48,371 bases of DNA from Spartobacteria bacterium (GTDB taxonomy: Bacteria; Verrucomicrobiota; Verrucomicrobiia; Chthoniobacterales; UBA6821): positions 1 through 48,371 of the forward strand of contig CANIVT010000017.1 of NCBI GenBank assembly GCA_947471565.1. The letters are read 5' to 3'. Positions 1-7,402 of this stretch are shown here, piece by piece (within the stretch, counting starts at the first letter, position 1; the number at the start of each line of letters is the position of its first letter). The notes below the pieces were generated by a model. The model was not told the DNA's origin. It ran no database searches and worked only from the letters and a program-made list of their open reading frames with translations. A program made the position numbers and the translations under genes.

Positions 1-68
1 ACATTGTCCTGACCGCCTGCAAGCTGCTCTCCTCCGAACAACGCAAGATGTTGGAATCAGGTCGGTGA
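1..68 (+). CDS. C-terminal end of an unknown protein (cut by window edge)
   Basis: The frame beginning at base 3 is open from the window edge to a TGA at 66-68 and encodes about 21 residues ending in KMLESGR. It is followed directly by an imperfect hairpin, which suits a gene end. Too little is present to assign a family, and the frame choice is an inference. Confidence 0.45.
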   Translation, partial: IVLTACKLLSSEQRKMLESGR

Positions 69-69
69 A

Positions 70-94
70 AACCACCCCTTCGGAAGGGTTGGTT
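70..94 (+). terminator. Imperfect hairpin after the leading partial gene
   Basis: The arms at 70-80 and 84-94 form an 11-bp stem with one mismatch around a CGG loop. No T-tract follows, so it may be a weak or factor-assisted terminator rather than a canonical intrinsic one. Confidence 0.4.
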
Positions 95-161
95 ACGAAT
101 AATTAGCAAAATAGTACTGGGAATTCTTTAGAGGGAAGCCTACGTAAAAGCTTGAAAATCC

Positions 162-473
162 ATGGCACGCCCCACCGATCAATCTGACGGAGAGGAGAAC
201 CCGACCGATTCCTTGGGTGGAAATAGGCCGGCTCTGAGAAAAGTTCCCATGATTGATCCTGGATTCCGGGAAGAGATGGAGTCCTCCGTGCTTCGACCCC
301 GAATTCTCGGGATTAAGAAACCCGCCAATCCGAGCGATCGGCGGAATCTGAAGTTCCTCGGGTTGGCGTTCCTTGTGGCGGTAGTGATTTTCGTGATTCT
401 GGAATTCAAGCAGTTCCGTGAAGCCGCTCGGGAGGCCAAGCATTCCGCTGTCGATTTCATACGGACGAAGTGA
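162..473 (+). CDS. Small single-pass membrane protein, unknown function
   Basis: This 103-residue protein has a polar N-terminal half of about 65 residues rich in Pro, Gly and charged residues. One clear hydrophobic helix (about residues 67-85, LGLAFLVAVVIFVILEF) follows, then a basic, Lys/Arg-containing tail. That suggests a membrane-anchored protein with short domains on each side. It lies just upstream of, and on the same strand as, the DEAD-box helicase, with about 80 bases between them. An opposite-strand reading frame covers the same DNA but lacks protein-like features. I recognise no family. The membrane helix is the main evidence that this frame is real; no Shine-Dalgarno sequence precedes the ATG. 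Confidence 0.55.
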   Translation: MARPTDQSDGEENPTDSLGGNRPALRKVPMIDPGFREEMESSVLRPRILGIKKPANPSDRRNLKFLGLAFLVAVVIFVILEFKQFREAAREAKHSAVDFIRTK

Positions 474-555
474 TCTCTTTCGTCCCGGGGTGGGTTTCCG
501 TTCCAACGGAAAAGATGGCGGCGCCCATCGTTTCCTGATCCCTTCATATCTTTCC

Positions 556-1896
556 ATGCCTTTTCAATCCCTCGGCCTTGACGCCGCAATCCTCAAAGCC
601 GTCCGCGACACCGGTTACACCGAGCCCACTCCGATTCAGAAGGAGGCAATCCCTGTCGTGCTGCGCCGGAAAGACCTCATCGGCATTGCCCAGACCGGAA
701 CAGGCAAGACGGCTGCCTTTACCCTGCCGATTCTCTCCATGCTTGCCGCCGCCCCCTCGGGTGGCATCCGGGCTCTCGTTGTGGCTCCCACGCGGGAACT
801 GGTTGTCCAGATCGAGGAGAACGTCCGGGCCTATGCGAGGCATCTCCCGCTCACGGTTGCGACCATCTTCGGCGGGGTGAGCGAAAAGCCCCAGATCAAA
901 GCCTTGGAACAGGGCGCCGATCTTGTGATTGCTACGCCAGGTCGCCTTCTCGACATCATCCGGGGCAGGGAGAAGGCCTTCGCACACATCGAATTCCTTG
1001 TCCTTGATGAGGCCGACCGGATGCTCGACATGGGATTCGTGCCGGCGATCCGCCAGATCGTGAAGTTGCTTCCCAGGAAGCGGCAGACCCTCTTTTTCTC
1101 GGCAACGCTCTCCCGTGAGATCGAGAAGCTCACTGGCGAGTTCCTGACCGAACCTGAAACAGTAGAGATTGGCCGCAGGTCGAATCCCGCCGACACCGTC
1201 ACCCAGTCGGTGCACGAGATTTCCCAGCATCTCAAGCCAACGCTTCTCCTGCATCTGCTCCAGGATCCCAGGATGGCCATGGTGCTGGTCTTCACGCGGA
1301 CGAAGCACGGGGCCGACCGCATCGCCCGCAAGCTCGACCAGGCGGGCATCTCATCTGGAACGATCCATTCCAACCGCTCTCAGAATCAGCGCCTCCGCGC
1401 ACTCAATGAATTCCGGGAGGGGAAGACTCGTGTCCTTGTCGCCACCGACATCGCCGCGCGCGGCATCGATGTCGACGGTATCACCCACGTGGTGAACTAC
1501 GACTTTCCCCCGCATCATGAGGATTATGTCCACCGGATCGGCCGCACCGGCCGTGCCAAGGCCGTCGGCGAGGCGATCAGCTTCGTCTCGCGCGAGGAGG
1601 AGGATTCGCTGCGCGGGTTGGAACGATTCACAAGGCGCGGCGTGCCACGCGTGAAGGCCGATGGATTCGACTATAACCAACCGGGCCCCGCGAGGGAATC
1701 TGGAGGCAACCGTCGTCCATCCCGCAAACCGGGTGAGGTCCGTGTTCCGAAAGGCGAACCCAATCATGCCCAGCGTCGTCGCCGTGGTGGCCGTCCCGAT
1801 GGTAAACCGCGTGATGTCTCGATGAGCGGCGAACCCGCCAAGGGTCCAGGTGGCAAAGGGATCGGACGCTTTTTCGGCTTCGGCAGGAAGAAGTAA
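556..1896 (+). CDS. DEAD-box ATP-dependent RNA helicase, RhlE-like
   Basis: At 446 residues, this protein carries the full set of DEAD-box motifs: the Q motif (TPIQKEAIP), Walker A (AQTGTGKT), PTREL, the DEAD box (VLDEADRM), SAT and the C-terminal HRIGRTGR motif. It should unwind or remodel short RNA duplexes using ATP, in ribosome assembly or mRNA decay. The compact two-RecA core with a basic Arg/Gly/Lys-rich tail from about residue 385 fits the RhlE/CsdA-like group. The frame is open upstream to 418, but homology begins at the ATG at 556 (MPFQSLGLD), so that start was chosen. It may be cotranscribed with the small membrane protein upstream; the gene after it is on the opposite strand. Confidence 0.93.
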   Translation: MPFQSLGLDAAILKAVRDTGYTEPTPIQKEAIPVVLRRKDLIGIAQTGTGKTAAFTLPILSMLAAAPSGGIRALVVAPTRELVVQIEENVRAYARHLPLTVATIFGGVSEKPQIKALEQGADLVIATPGRLLDIIRGREKAFAHIEFLVLDEADRMLDMGFVPAIRQIVKLLPRKRQTLFFSATLSREIEKLTGEFLTEPETVEIGRRSNPADTVTQSVHEISQHLKPTLLLHLLQDPRMAMVLVFTRTKHGADRIARKLDQAGISSGTIHSNRSQNQRLRALNEFREGKTRVLVATDIAARGIDVDGITHVVNYDFPPHHEDYVHRIGRTGRAKAVGEAISFVSREEEDSLRGLERFTRRGVPRVKADGFDYNQPGPARESGGNRRPSRKPGEVRVPKGEPNHAQRRRRGGRPDGKPRDVSMSGEPAKGPGGKGIGRFFGFGRKK

Positions 1897-1902
1897 CGCC
1901 TC

Positions 1903-2481
1903 TTAGTGGGCACCCTGGAGGACGATTTCGGTGATGAATGGTTTTGTGGATTCTGTTCCGGGGTAGATCTCCTCGATGGTGAGGGTGATGACATCGCCCT
2001 GATTCAGCACCTGGTCGTTGAATCGGAAGTCCTGCCATTTCCAAGTATCAGCCAACCTTAACCGGGCAATAGGTTTTTTGTTGAGGGAGAGAAGCATCGA
2101 CCTGACCCGGGCATGCGACCGGAAAGCCCTCGGCGATTCGATCATGCCATTGGCGATGGAGAGCCCGTAGAACGGGGTGTCCCGGCAATCCGCAGGCAGT
2201 TTGCTCGGAAGCTGAAAGGTGATCGTGGTATTTTTCCAATCCTCCGGTGCCATCCACCCGGTCATCGCATCGTCGTCGCAGAGTTGGGGTGCAGGTTTTG
2301 ACGGAGCACCTGCGATGGTCTCCCAAAAGAAGGCGCAGCGCAGGGAGCATCCCCCCATAAGTTCCTGGAGGACAGGATAGGTGACCTTGGCGTGGAGGGT
2401 CGGGATGTTTTCCGCGGCCCATCCAGAGGGCATTCCCGCGAAAAGCAATGAAAGGAGGAACGCCCTCAGCTTTGAGCGCAT
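1903..2481 (-). CDS. Secreted protein with NADase-type glycan-binding (discoidin-like) domain
   Basis: The protein has 192 residues and a signal peptide (about residues 1-22, cleavage near GWAAEN). The mature part resembles the NADase-type glycan-binding fold: a DDDAMTGW segment matching the usual 'D..sTaW' start, an ITF strand, an 'IANGMIES' segment, and a C-terminal strand set reading 'ITLTIEEIYPG...ITEIVL'. Such domains are discoidin-like sugar-binding modules; no enzyme domain is attached here. It lies 26 bases downstream of the Fur-type regulator on the same strand and could be the last gene of the znuA-zur operon. A link to metal uptake is only positional. Two or three Cys pairs could form disulphides in the periplasm. 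Confidence 0.7.
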   Translation of the reverse strand: MRSKLRAFLLSLLFAGMPSGWAAENIPTLHAKVTYPVLQELMGGCSLRCAFFWETIAGAPSKPAPQLCDDDAMTGWMAPEDWKNTTITFQLPSKLPADCRDTPFYGLSIANGMIESPRAFRSHARVRSMLLSLNKKPIARLRLADTWKWQDFRFNDQVLNQGDVITLTIEEIYPGTESTKPFITEIVLQGAH

Positions 2482-2507
2482 CGTTGGTATAGGGAATTTC
2501 TACTGAA

Positions 2508-2891
2508 CTAAGACAAGCAAGCCTTGCAGGTCCCGTAGAGAATGATCTCGTGGTCGATGACCTCAAAGCCTGGAGGAGCAAGATTTTTGAGACCGCCGGC
2601 CACGCATTTTTGAAGGTCGAAAACCTGACCGCAGTCGCGGCAATGGAAGTGATGGTGGTGCCCCTTGTCGGACCGTTCGTAGCGGGGCGCCTGTCCCGGG
2701 ATCTCGACGCAGCAGACCTGGCCCTCTGCCTGAAGATTCTTCAACGAGCGGTAAACGGTGGCGATGCCCAGCGAGGGCACGACCTTGATTGCCAAGCGGT
2801 GGATGTCATCCGGAAGCAACGGGCCATCCTGTTCCTCCAAGACAGCCTTGATCGCCTCTTTCTGGCGTGTGGTGCGTCGCTCGATACTCAA
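2508..2891 (-). CDS. Fur/Zur-family metal-responsive repressor
   Basis: This 127-residue Fur-family protein has an N-terminal winged helix (residues 1-75, with TVYRSLKNL as recognition region). A metal-binding dimerisation half contains GHHHHFHCRDC and a C-terminal CKAC. Cys84/Cys87 and Cys122/Cys125 form the structural zinc site. The only plausible start is a TTG at 2889-2891; no in-frame ATG lies nearby. It sits 26 bases after the ZnuA-type gene in the same orientation, which favours zinc sensing (Zur) over iron. PerR or Mur function cannot be excluded from sequence alone. It probably represses its own operon through sites in the 3809-3880 divergent region. Confidence 0.85.
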   Translation of the reverse strand: MSIERRTTRQKEAIKAVLEEQDGPLLPDDIHRLAIKVVPSLGIATVYRSLKNLQAEGQVCCVEIPGQAPRYERSDKGHHHHFHCRDCGQVFDLQKCVAGGLKNLAPPGFEVIDHEIILYGTCKACLS

Positions 2892-2917
2892 GATTTCACT
2901 ATGCTTGTAGGGAGTCC

Positions 2918-3808
2918 CTATTTCAAGGCGTCGACGATCGTGGAGACATTATGCCTTATCATCGAGTCGTAGGTGGTGGCCTCCTTTTCCCCAAGTCCGT
3001 CTGAGTAGAGAACTCCTCCCGTGCTTGCTCCCGTTTCCAGCGCGATCTGGTTGACCGCGCGGCTGTTCTCGATGCTTTCGAAAAAGACGGCCTTCACCCC
3101 TTCCCTGCGGATGATCCCAACGAGTTCCTTCACGTGTTTTGAGGAGGGCTCCTCTCCTGTAGAGACGCCCTTGACCGGGAGGATCACGAATCCGTAATCC
3201 CTTGCGAAGTACTGGAGTGCGTCATGGGAGGTGACGAGTTTGCGTTTGGAGCGTGGAAGCTCCGAAAGCTTCACGCGGATCCAGCGTTCGAGATCGTCGC
3301 ACGAATCTTGGAATAGTTCTTCACGCTCTTGATAAAAACCTGCGTTAGCTGGATCGGCTTTTTTGAACTCTTGTTCCAGTGTTCTCCCTGCGCGCTCCAT
3401 GTTGGAGATGCTGTGCCACCAATGGGGATCCTCGATCAAGCACCCGTCCTCCTCCAGCCGGAGGGAAGGGATTCCTTTGCTGACATCGATAAAGCGGGTC
3501 TTCCCCTCCACTGTATCGGTGAGTTTCCCGAGGAATCCTTCCATCCCTTTTCCAGTAAAGAGCACCAGATCGGCGTCGGCGACGTTGCGGATATCACGCG
3601 TGGTGGGTTGGAAGTCGTGCGGATCCATTCCTGGGCGGATGATCTCCGTGATCTTGACCCTGTCTCCCCCGATCTGACGCGCCAGGTCGGTCGTGATGGT
3701 CGACAGGGAGGCCACTTTCAATTCGGCGTGCAGGGTGGCCGGGCCCGTGAACACCGTCATGAGGATCCATGGAAGCAAGAAGAGGAGAGTGCGAAGTAAT
3801 GGCTTCAT
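2918..3808 (-). CDS. znuA: Periplasmic metal-binding protein of a zinc/manganese ABC transporter (ZnuA/TroA type)
   Basis: At 296 residues with a signal peptide (residues 1-28), this is a cluster A-I substrate-binding protein that captures Zn or Mn in the periplasm. Likely ligands are His64 (MDPHDFQP), His129 or His132 (DPHWWHS), His195 (TSHDALQ) and Asp270 (YSDGLG). This His/His/His/Asp set occurs in both Zn and Mn binders. The long His-rich loop typical of many ZnuA proteins is absent. The open frame extends upstream, but the ATG at 3806-3808 begins the signal peptide. No znuB or znuC permease or ATPase gene is in the window, so the rest of the transporter must be elsewhere. Confidence 0.85.
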   Translation of the reverse strand: MKPLLRTLLFLLPWILMTVFTGPATLHAELKVASLSTITTDLARQIGGDRVKITEIIRPGMDPHDFQPTTRDIRNVADADLVLFTGKGMEGFLGKLTDTVEGKTRFIDVSKGIPSLRLEEDGCLIEDPHWWHSISNMERAGRTLEQEFKKADPANAGFYQEREELFQDSCDDLERWIRVKLSELPRSKRKLVTSHDALQYFARDYGFVILPVKGVSTGEEPSSKHVKELVGIIRREGVKAVFFESIENSRAVNQIALETGASTGGVLYSDGLGEKEATTYDSMIRHNVSTIVDALK

Positions 3809-3824
3809 AACGATAATGATAGTT
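3809..3824. promoter_or_regulatory. Candidate Fur/Zur operator in the znuA-barrel divergent region
   Basis: AACGATAATGATAGTT is an interrupted palindrome (6 of 8 pairs) rich in GATAAT-like words, resembling Fur-superfamily boxes. It abuts the znuA start codon and faces the barrel gene at 3881. Assignment as a Zur site is inference from position and word content. Confidence 0.45.
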
Positions 3825-3848
3825 CGGTATTGACAGCGCGCGAGATCT

Positions 3849-3874
3849 ATTGATAAAAGGTAATCAGTATCAAT
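3849..3874. promoter_or_regulatory. Inverted repeat upstream of the barrel gene
   Basis: ATTGATA at 3849-3855 and TATCAAT at 3868-3874 form a perfect 7-bp inverted repeat with a 12-base spacer, ending 6 bases before the barrel ATG at 3881. It could be a second operator for the Fur-type regulator or part of the promoter pair. Confidence 0.4.
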
Positions 3875-3880
3875 CACTCC

Positions 3881-4867
3881 ATGCAACCAATACTTCCCTC
3901 GCACCCGATCCGTTCCATCACGGCTTTCTCTCTTCTTGTGGCGATGCTTGCAGCGTCATGTCCGGCACGTCTTGGGGCCTGCGCGTCCTGTCCGAGCGGT
4001 GATGTCGGGACGAGCTATAATTTCCCCGATGGCGCGGGAGGACTCGCCTGGATGCAGTACAACTTCGAGTCGCAGAGCCAGAACTACAGCGGATTCAATA
4101 GAGCCCCTGCCGATGCCAACCATGACAAGTTGATCCAGACCTCCACGATGATCGCCGGGTTCCAATATTTCTGGAATGAGAAGTGGGGATTTCAAGTGCT
4201 CGTACCCTCTGCCAACACCCTCTACAGATATGCCCAACACAATGACGGTCATAGCGAGGAGGAACACGAGGGAGGGCATGAGGAGGAACAGGTTGTCACC
4301 AAGCAGTGGTGGGCGATGGGGGATATTCGCCTGAACGCCATCTGGACGGGGCTTTCGAAAGACCAATCGACCGGAATCAATCTGGGGGTGAAGCTCCCTT
4401 CCGGAAATTGGACCGAACCCAATGTGGAACGCTCCGTGCAGGTCGGCACCGGAAGCACTGACATCCTCTTTGGATTCTACCACCGCCACCGCATCACCAG
4501 CGATGCGCGCTGGAGTTGGTATTCGCAGGCGCAGTTGGACGCCCCGGTGATTTCACAGGGTGGTTACACACCCGGAATCGCCGTCGATGTGGCCGCAGGG
4601 GTGTATTACTCTGGTCTCCGGATCGGAAAGGTGAAGATCCGCCCCATCGCACAGACTCTGTTCACGACGGTTGCGGCAGATTCAGGGCCCGCCGCATCCG
4701 GGCAGAACAACGGCTTCCAACAGCTCTCGTTGGCACCCGGTATCGAGTTTGAACTTCATCCGGTGCGGCTCTACACGGATGTGGCCATGCCGGTAATGAA
4801 TAACGTCTCCGGCAACCAACTCATCGCCCCGGCCCAAGTCAGAGTGATTGCCAGTTATGCGTTCTAG
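3881..4867 (+). CDS. Outer-membrane beta-barrel with a His/Glu-rich loop, probable metal-uptake channel
   Basis: This 328-residue protein has an N-terminal signal peptide. It then shows alternating aromatic and hydrophobic strands and ends in a terminal Phe (VIASYAF), as outer-membrane barrels do. Residues 120-136 form a loop with four His and many Glu (HNDGHSEEEHEGGHEEE), well suited to bind zinc or similar ions. A CASC motif lies near the mature N-terminus. The gene is divergent from znuA and shares its 72-base control region, so it is probably expressed when metal is short. No TonB box or plug domain is visible, so it is not a ZnuD-type receptor. It is better viewed as a passive channel; the ion and mechanism are inferred. 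Confidence 0.75.
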   Translation: MQPILPSHPIRSITAFSLLVAMLAASCPARLGACASCPSGDVGTSYNFPDGAGGLAWMQYNFESQSQNYSGFNRAPADANHDKLIQTSTMIAGFQYFWNEKWGFQVLVPSANTLYRYAQHNDGHSEEEHEGGHEEEQVVTKQWWAMGDIRLNAIWTGLSKDQSTGINLGVKLPSGNWTEPNVERSVQVGTGSTDILFGFYHRHRITSDARWSWYSQAQLDAPVISQGGYTPGIAVDVAAGVYYSGLRIGKVKIRPIAQTLFTTVAADSGPAASGQNNGFQQLSLAPGIEFELHPVRLYTDVAMPVMNNVSGNQLIAPAQVRVIASYAF

Positions 4868-4926
4868 TTATGGATGCCAATGTCGGATCGACATCCGGGT
4901 TGGCGGTAGGTAGGGGTATCGGCCCG

Positions 4927-6300
4927 ATGAGGATCAGGTTTTCATGGATTGCAGCCCTCGCCTTGGTATTTACCGCCGAGGCCAAACCGCCCCCGTTGCT
5001 TGATCCTGTGATCAATATCCTCGAACAGGAGAAGTTGCTGGGCGATTGGTTAGGCTATCGTCCCAAGTGGAAGGATCAGGGCGTGGACATTACGGCCCAG
5101 TCGGTGACCGACATGTTCTGGAACACCGTTGGCGGAGCCTCCCAAGGTAGCGCGTGCGACGGCCTTTTCCAGTTCGGCACCGAGATCGACACCGAGAAAA
5201 CCCTGGGACTGACTGGGGGAACCTTCAACACCACTTGGTTCTGGCTCTACGGTCGCAATCCTTCCGCCTATGTCGGTGATGTCAATGCCGTGAGCGGGAT
5301 CTCCGGTAATCCCGCCTTCCGCTGTTACCAACTTTGGTATCAGCAGAACATTGCCATCGGGGGGGTCGACGATGCCCTCTCCCTTCGGGGCGGTCTGATG
5401 GGAATCGATGCGGAATTCTTTCTAAGTCCGACAGCCCTTCTTTTTGTCAACGGTACCTTCGGTATGCCGGCACTTTTCTCTCAGAATCCCGCCAACAGCG
5501 GCCCCCAATACCCGATGGCAACCCCCGGGCTTCGACTAGCGGTTCATCCCTTCCCTTGGCTGATTGTCCGGAGCGATCTCAGCCAGGCCAACCCCTTTCC
5601 CCAAGATCAGAACCTCCACAACTTTAACTGGAACTTCGGCCCCTCTGGAGGCCTTCTTAGCATCAACGAGGTGGAATGCTCCTGGAAATCCATCTCGAAC
5701 AGGAAACAGCTTCCAGGCACTGCCAAGGCCGGATTTTGGATCCAGTCAGGCCCGAGTCCCGTCGTGCCGGAGGAGTGGTCCTTCGGTCCACCCCAGTCGC
5801 TCCAGTACTGCACAGGTTTCTATGCGATTCTCGATCAGATGCTCCTGCGCGAGCAGGATGCCGCCTGCGCCTCCGGCGGCAAAAAAACGGTCGCTCTTCC
5901 GGTGGGTGGCAGCGCGGTTCCAATCGCCGATTCGGATGATGCCGCCGCCCAGGGACTCAGAAGCTTTCTACGCGTGGGATTCTGCCCTCAGCCCTACAAT
6001 CCGCTTTCCCTCTACACCGATGCGGGACTTGTCTACACGGGATTGATCCCGGGACGGAATGAGGACCAACTGGGGCTCGCCTTCTGCTACGGTCAGATGA
6101 GCAGCGGATACATGGCTGTTGGCAACCAGCAGGGGGTGCCCGGCCCCTCCTTTGAGTCGGTGGTGGAGTTGACCTACTCGATCAGGCTGGCTCCGGCGAT
6201 CGCCCTGCAGCCCGATCTGCAGTATGTGCTCCATCCCGGAGGGAGTCGCCAGTACGGCAATGCCCTTGTCGCGGGCTTCCGGGCCGTGGTGGATTTCTAG
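4927..6300 (+). CDS. OprB-family carbohydrate-selective porin
   Basis: The protein has 457 residues, with a signal peptide MRIRFSWIAALALVFTAEA. It has the OprB opening: 'LGDWLGYRPKWKDQGVDITAQ' is the usual 'L.GDW.G.R..L...Gi' pattern. A barrel ending in a terminal Phe (AVVDF) follows. OprB proteins let sugars diffuse across the outer membrane. The frame is open from 4870, but the chosen ATG gives a proper signal peptide. It lies 60 bases after the His-rich barrel gene and directly before the ligand-gated channel on the same strand, so these three may be cotranscribed. The substrate cannot be read from sequence. Confidence 0.85.
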   Translation: MRIRFSWIAALALVFTAEAKPPPLLDPVINILEQEKLLGDWLGYRPKWKDQGVDITAQSVTDMFWNTVGGASQGSACDGLFQFGTEIDTEKTLGLTGGTFNTTWFWLYGRNPSAYVGDVNAVSGISGNPAFRCYQLWYQQNIAIGGVDDALSLRGGLMGIDAEFFLSPTALLFVNGTFGMPALFSQNPANSGPQYPMATPGLRLAVHPFPWLIVRSDLSQANPFPQDQNLHNFNWNFGPSGGLLSINEVECSWKSISNRKQLPGTAKAGFWIQSGPSPVVPEEWSFGPPQSLQYCTGFYAILDQMLLREQDAACASGGKKTVALPVGGSAVPIADSDDAAAQGLRSFLRVGFCPQPYNPLSLYTDAGLVYTGLIPGRNEDQLGLAFCYGQMSSGYMAVGNQQGVPGPSFESVVELTYSIRLAPAIALQPDLQYVLHPGGSRQYGNALVAGFRAVVDF

Positions 6301-6363
6301 CACGTGGCTCAACTCCAATCAGAGGGTCATGGACTCACGCCAGATCGTGGTGATAATCGGGTA

Positions 6364-7383
6364 ATGATGTTTTCCAGATGTATCAGGAAGGTTGGTTTTG
6401 CCGCATGGGTTGCCATGGCGGCGGCAGGAATGGCAGCTCCGGAGAAAAAAACGCCTCCGCAGAAGCTCGCTCCATCTGCACCCCAGGTGGTCGAGGTCGG
6501 AGTCTGGCCGACAGTCATCTACAACCTGGATGTCCATTCCAACACCTACTACATGACCGCCTATGTCTGGTTCGTTTGGCGTGGTGATATCGATCCGAGC
6601 GAGACGGTCGAGTTCACCAACAATGTCGAGAGCTGGGGGCTGACCAAAGCGAGGACCTATCCGAAGCCCATCACGCTTCCCGACGGCCGCCGATACCAGT
6701 GCCTCCGCATCGAGGGCCGCTTCTTCCAACCTTTCAGTCTGAGGCGCTTTCCCTTGGAGCAGCACATGCTCTCACTGACCATCGAGGACAACACGTACTC
6801 TTCGGACAGGCTTGTCTACCGGTTCGATCAGCGGCATTCCGGCTTGGACTCCGGTCTCGTGATTCCCGGTTGGACGTTGCAGTCCTGGAAGGGAACGGAG
6901 GGAACTCATCATTACGGCACGAATCTCGGCGACGAGACCGTGGGCGCCGATACTTCCGACTACGGCACGATCTGCTTCGAGGTCCGGGTGACCCGTCCCG
7001 TAAACTACTTCCTCTGGAAGATGCTCCTTCCGGTCGTGATCATCCTGCTGGCTTGCTGGACGGCGTTGCTGCTGCATCCCTCTCAATTGGCCTCACGCGC
7101 CGCGATGACCGGGACGGCTCTCCTAACGACCGTCTTCATGCAGCAGGGGTACACCTCCAACCTGCCTGAGTTGAACTATCTCGTCCTGATGGACAAGATC
7201 TACGTCGTTGTCTACCTGCTGATCATTGTTTCGCTTGTTCAGGTCGTGATCCAGGGAGCACTGGAGAAAGTCCATACAAAGGACGATTTTCGGAAAGCTG
7301 TCCTGATCGACAAGGTCAGCGTAATCGTTCAGGCGGCTGCCTTTGCCATCTCCCTCTGGGTGATCAACGCCACCACGAACTGA
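6364..7383 (+). CDS. Pentameric ligand-gated ion channel (bacterial Cys-loop receptor homologue)
   Basis: This 339-residue protein has a signal peptide (about residues 1-24) and a beta-sandwich ligand-binding domain to about residue 210. Its YVWFVWRGDIDP segment matches the 'W..W.D' core, and the loop FQPFSLRRFPLEQHMLSLTIED matches the Pro-loop that replaces the Cys-loop in bacteria. Four membrane helices follow: M1 about 212-237 (with conserved Pro), M2 244-262, M3 270-297 and M4 316-335, with the hallmark 'SNLPE' M2-M3 linker. It should form a five-subunit inner-membrane channel gated by protons or a small molecule. The frame is open from a GTG at 6304, but the ATG at 6364 starts the signal peptide. 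Neighbours on both sides are OprB porins. In M2 the 0' position is Arg245 and no Glu sits at -1' or -2'. Confidence 0.9.
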   Translation: MMFSRCIRKVGFAAWVAMAAAGMAAPEKKTPPQKLAPSAPQVVEVGVWPTVIYNLDVHSNTYYMTAYVWFVWRGDIDPSETVEFTNNVESWGLTKARTYPKPITLPDGRRYQCLRIEGRFFQPFSLRRFPLEQHMLSLTIEDNTYSSDRLVYRFDQRHSGLDSGLVIPGWTLQSWKGTEGTHHYGTNLGDETVGADTSDYGTICFEVRVTRPVNYFLWKMLLPVVIILLACWTALLLHPSQLASRAAMTGTALLTTVFMQQGYTSNLPELNYLVLMDKIYVVVYLLIIVSLVQVVIQGALEKVHTKDDFRKAVLIDKVSVIVQAAAFAISLWVINATTN

Positions 7384-7402
7384 CGGGGTAAACCCCGCAG
7401 CG

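Noticed and set aside
544-1308. Long open frame on the minus strand opposite the DEAD-box helicase.
   Set aside because: It is a shadow of the strongly conserved helicase frame, caused by GC-rich codon bias, and has no protein-like domain.
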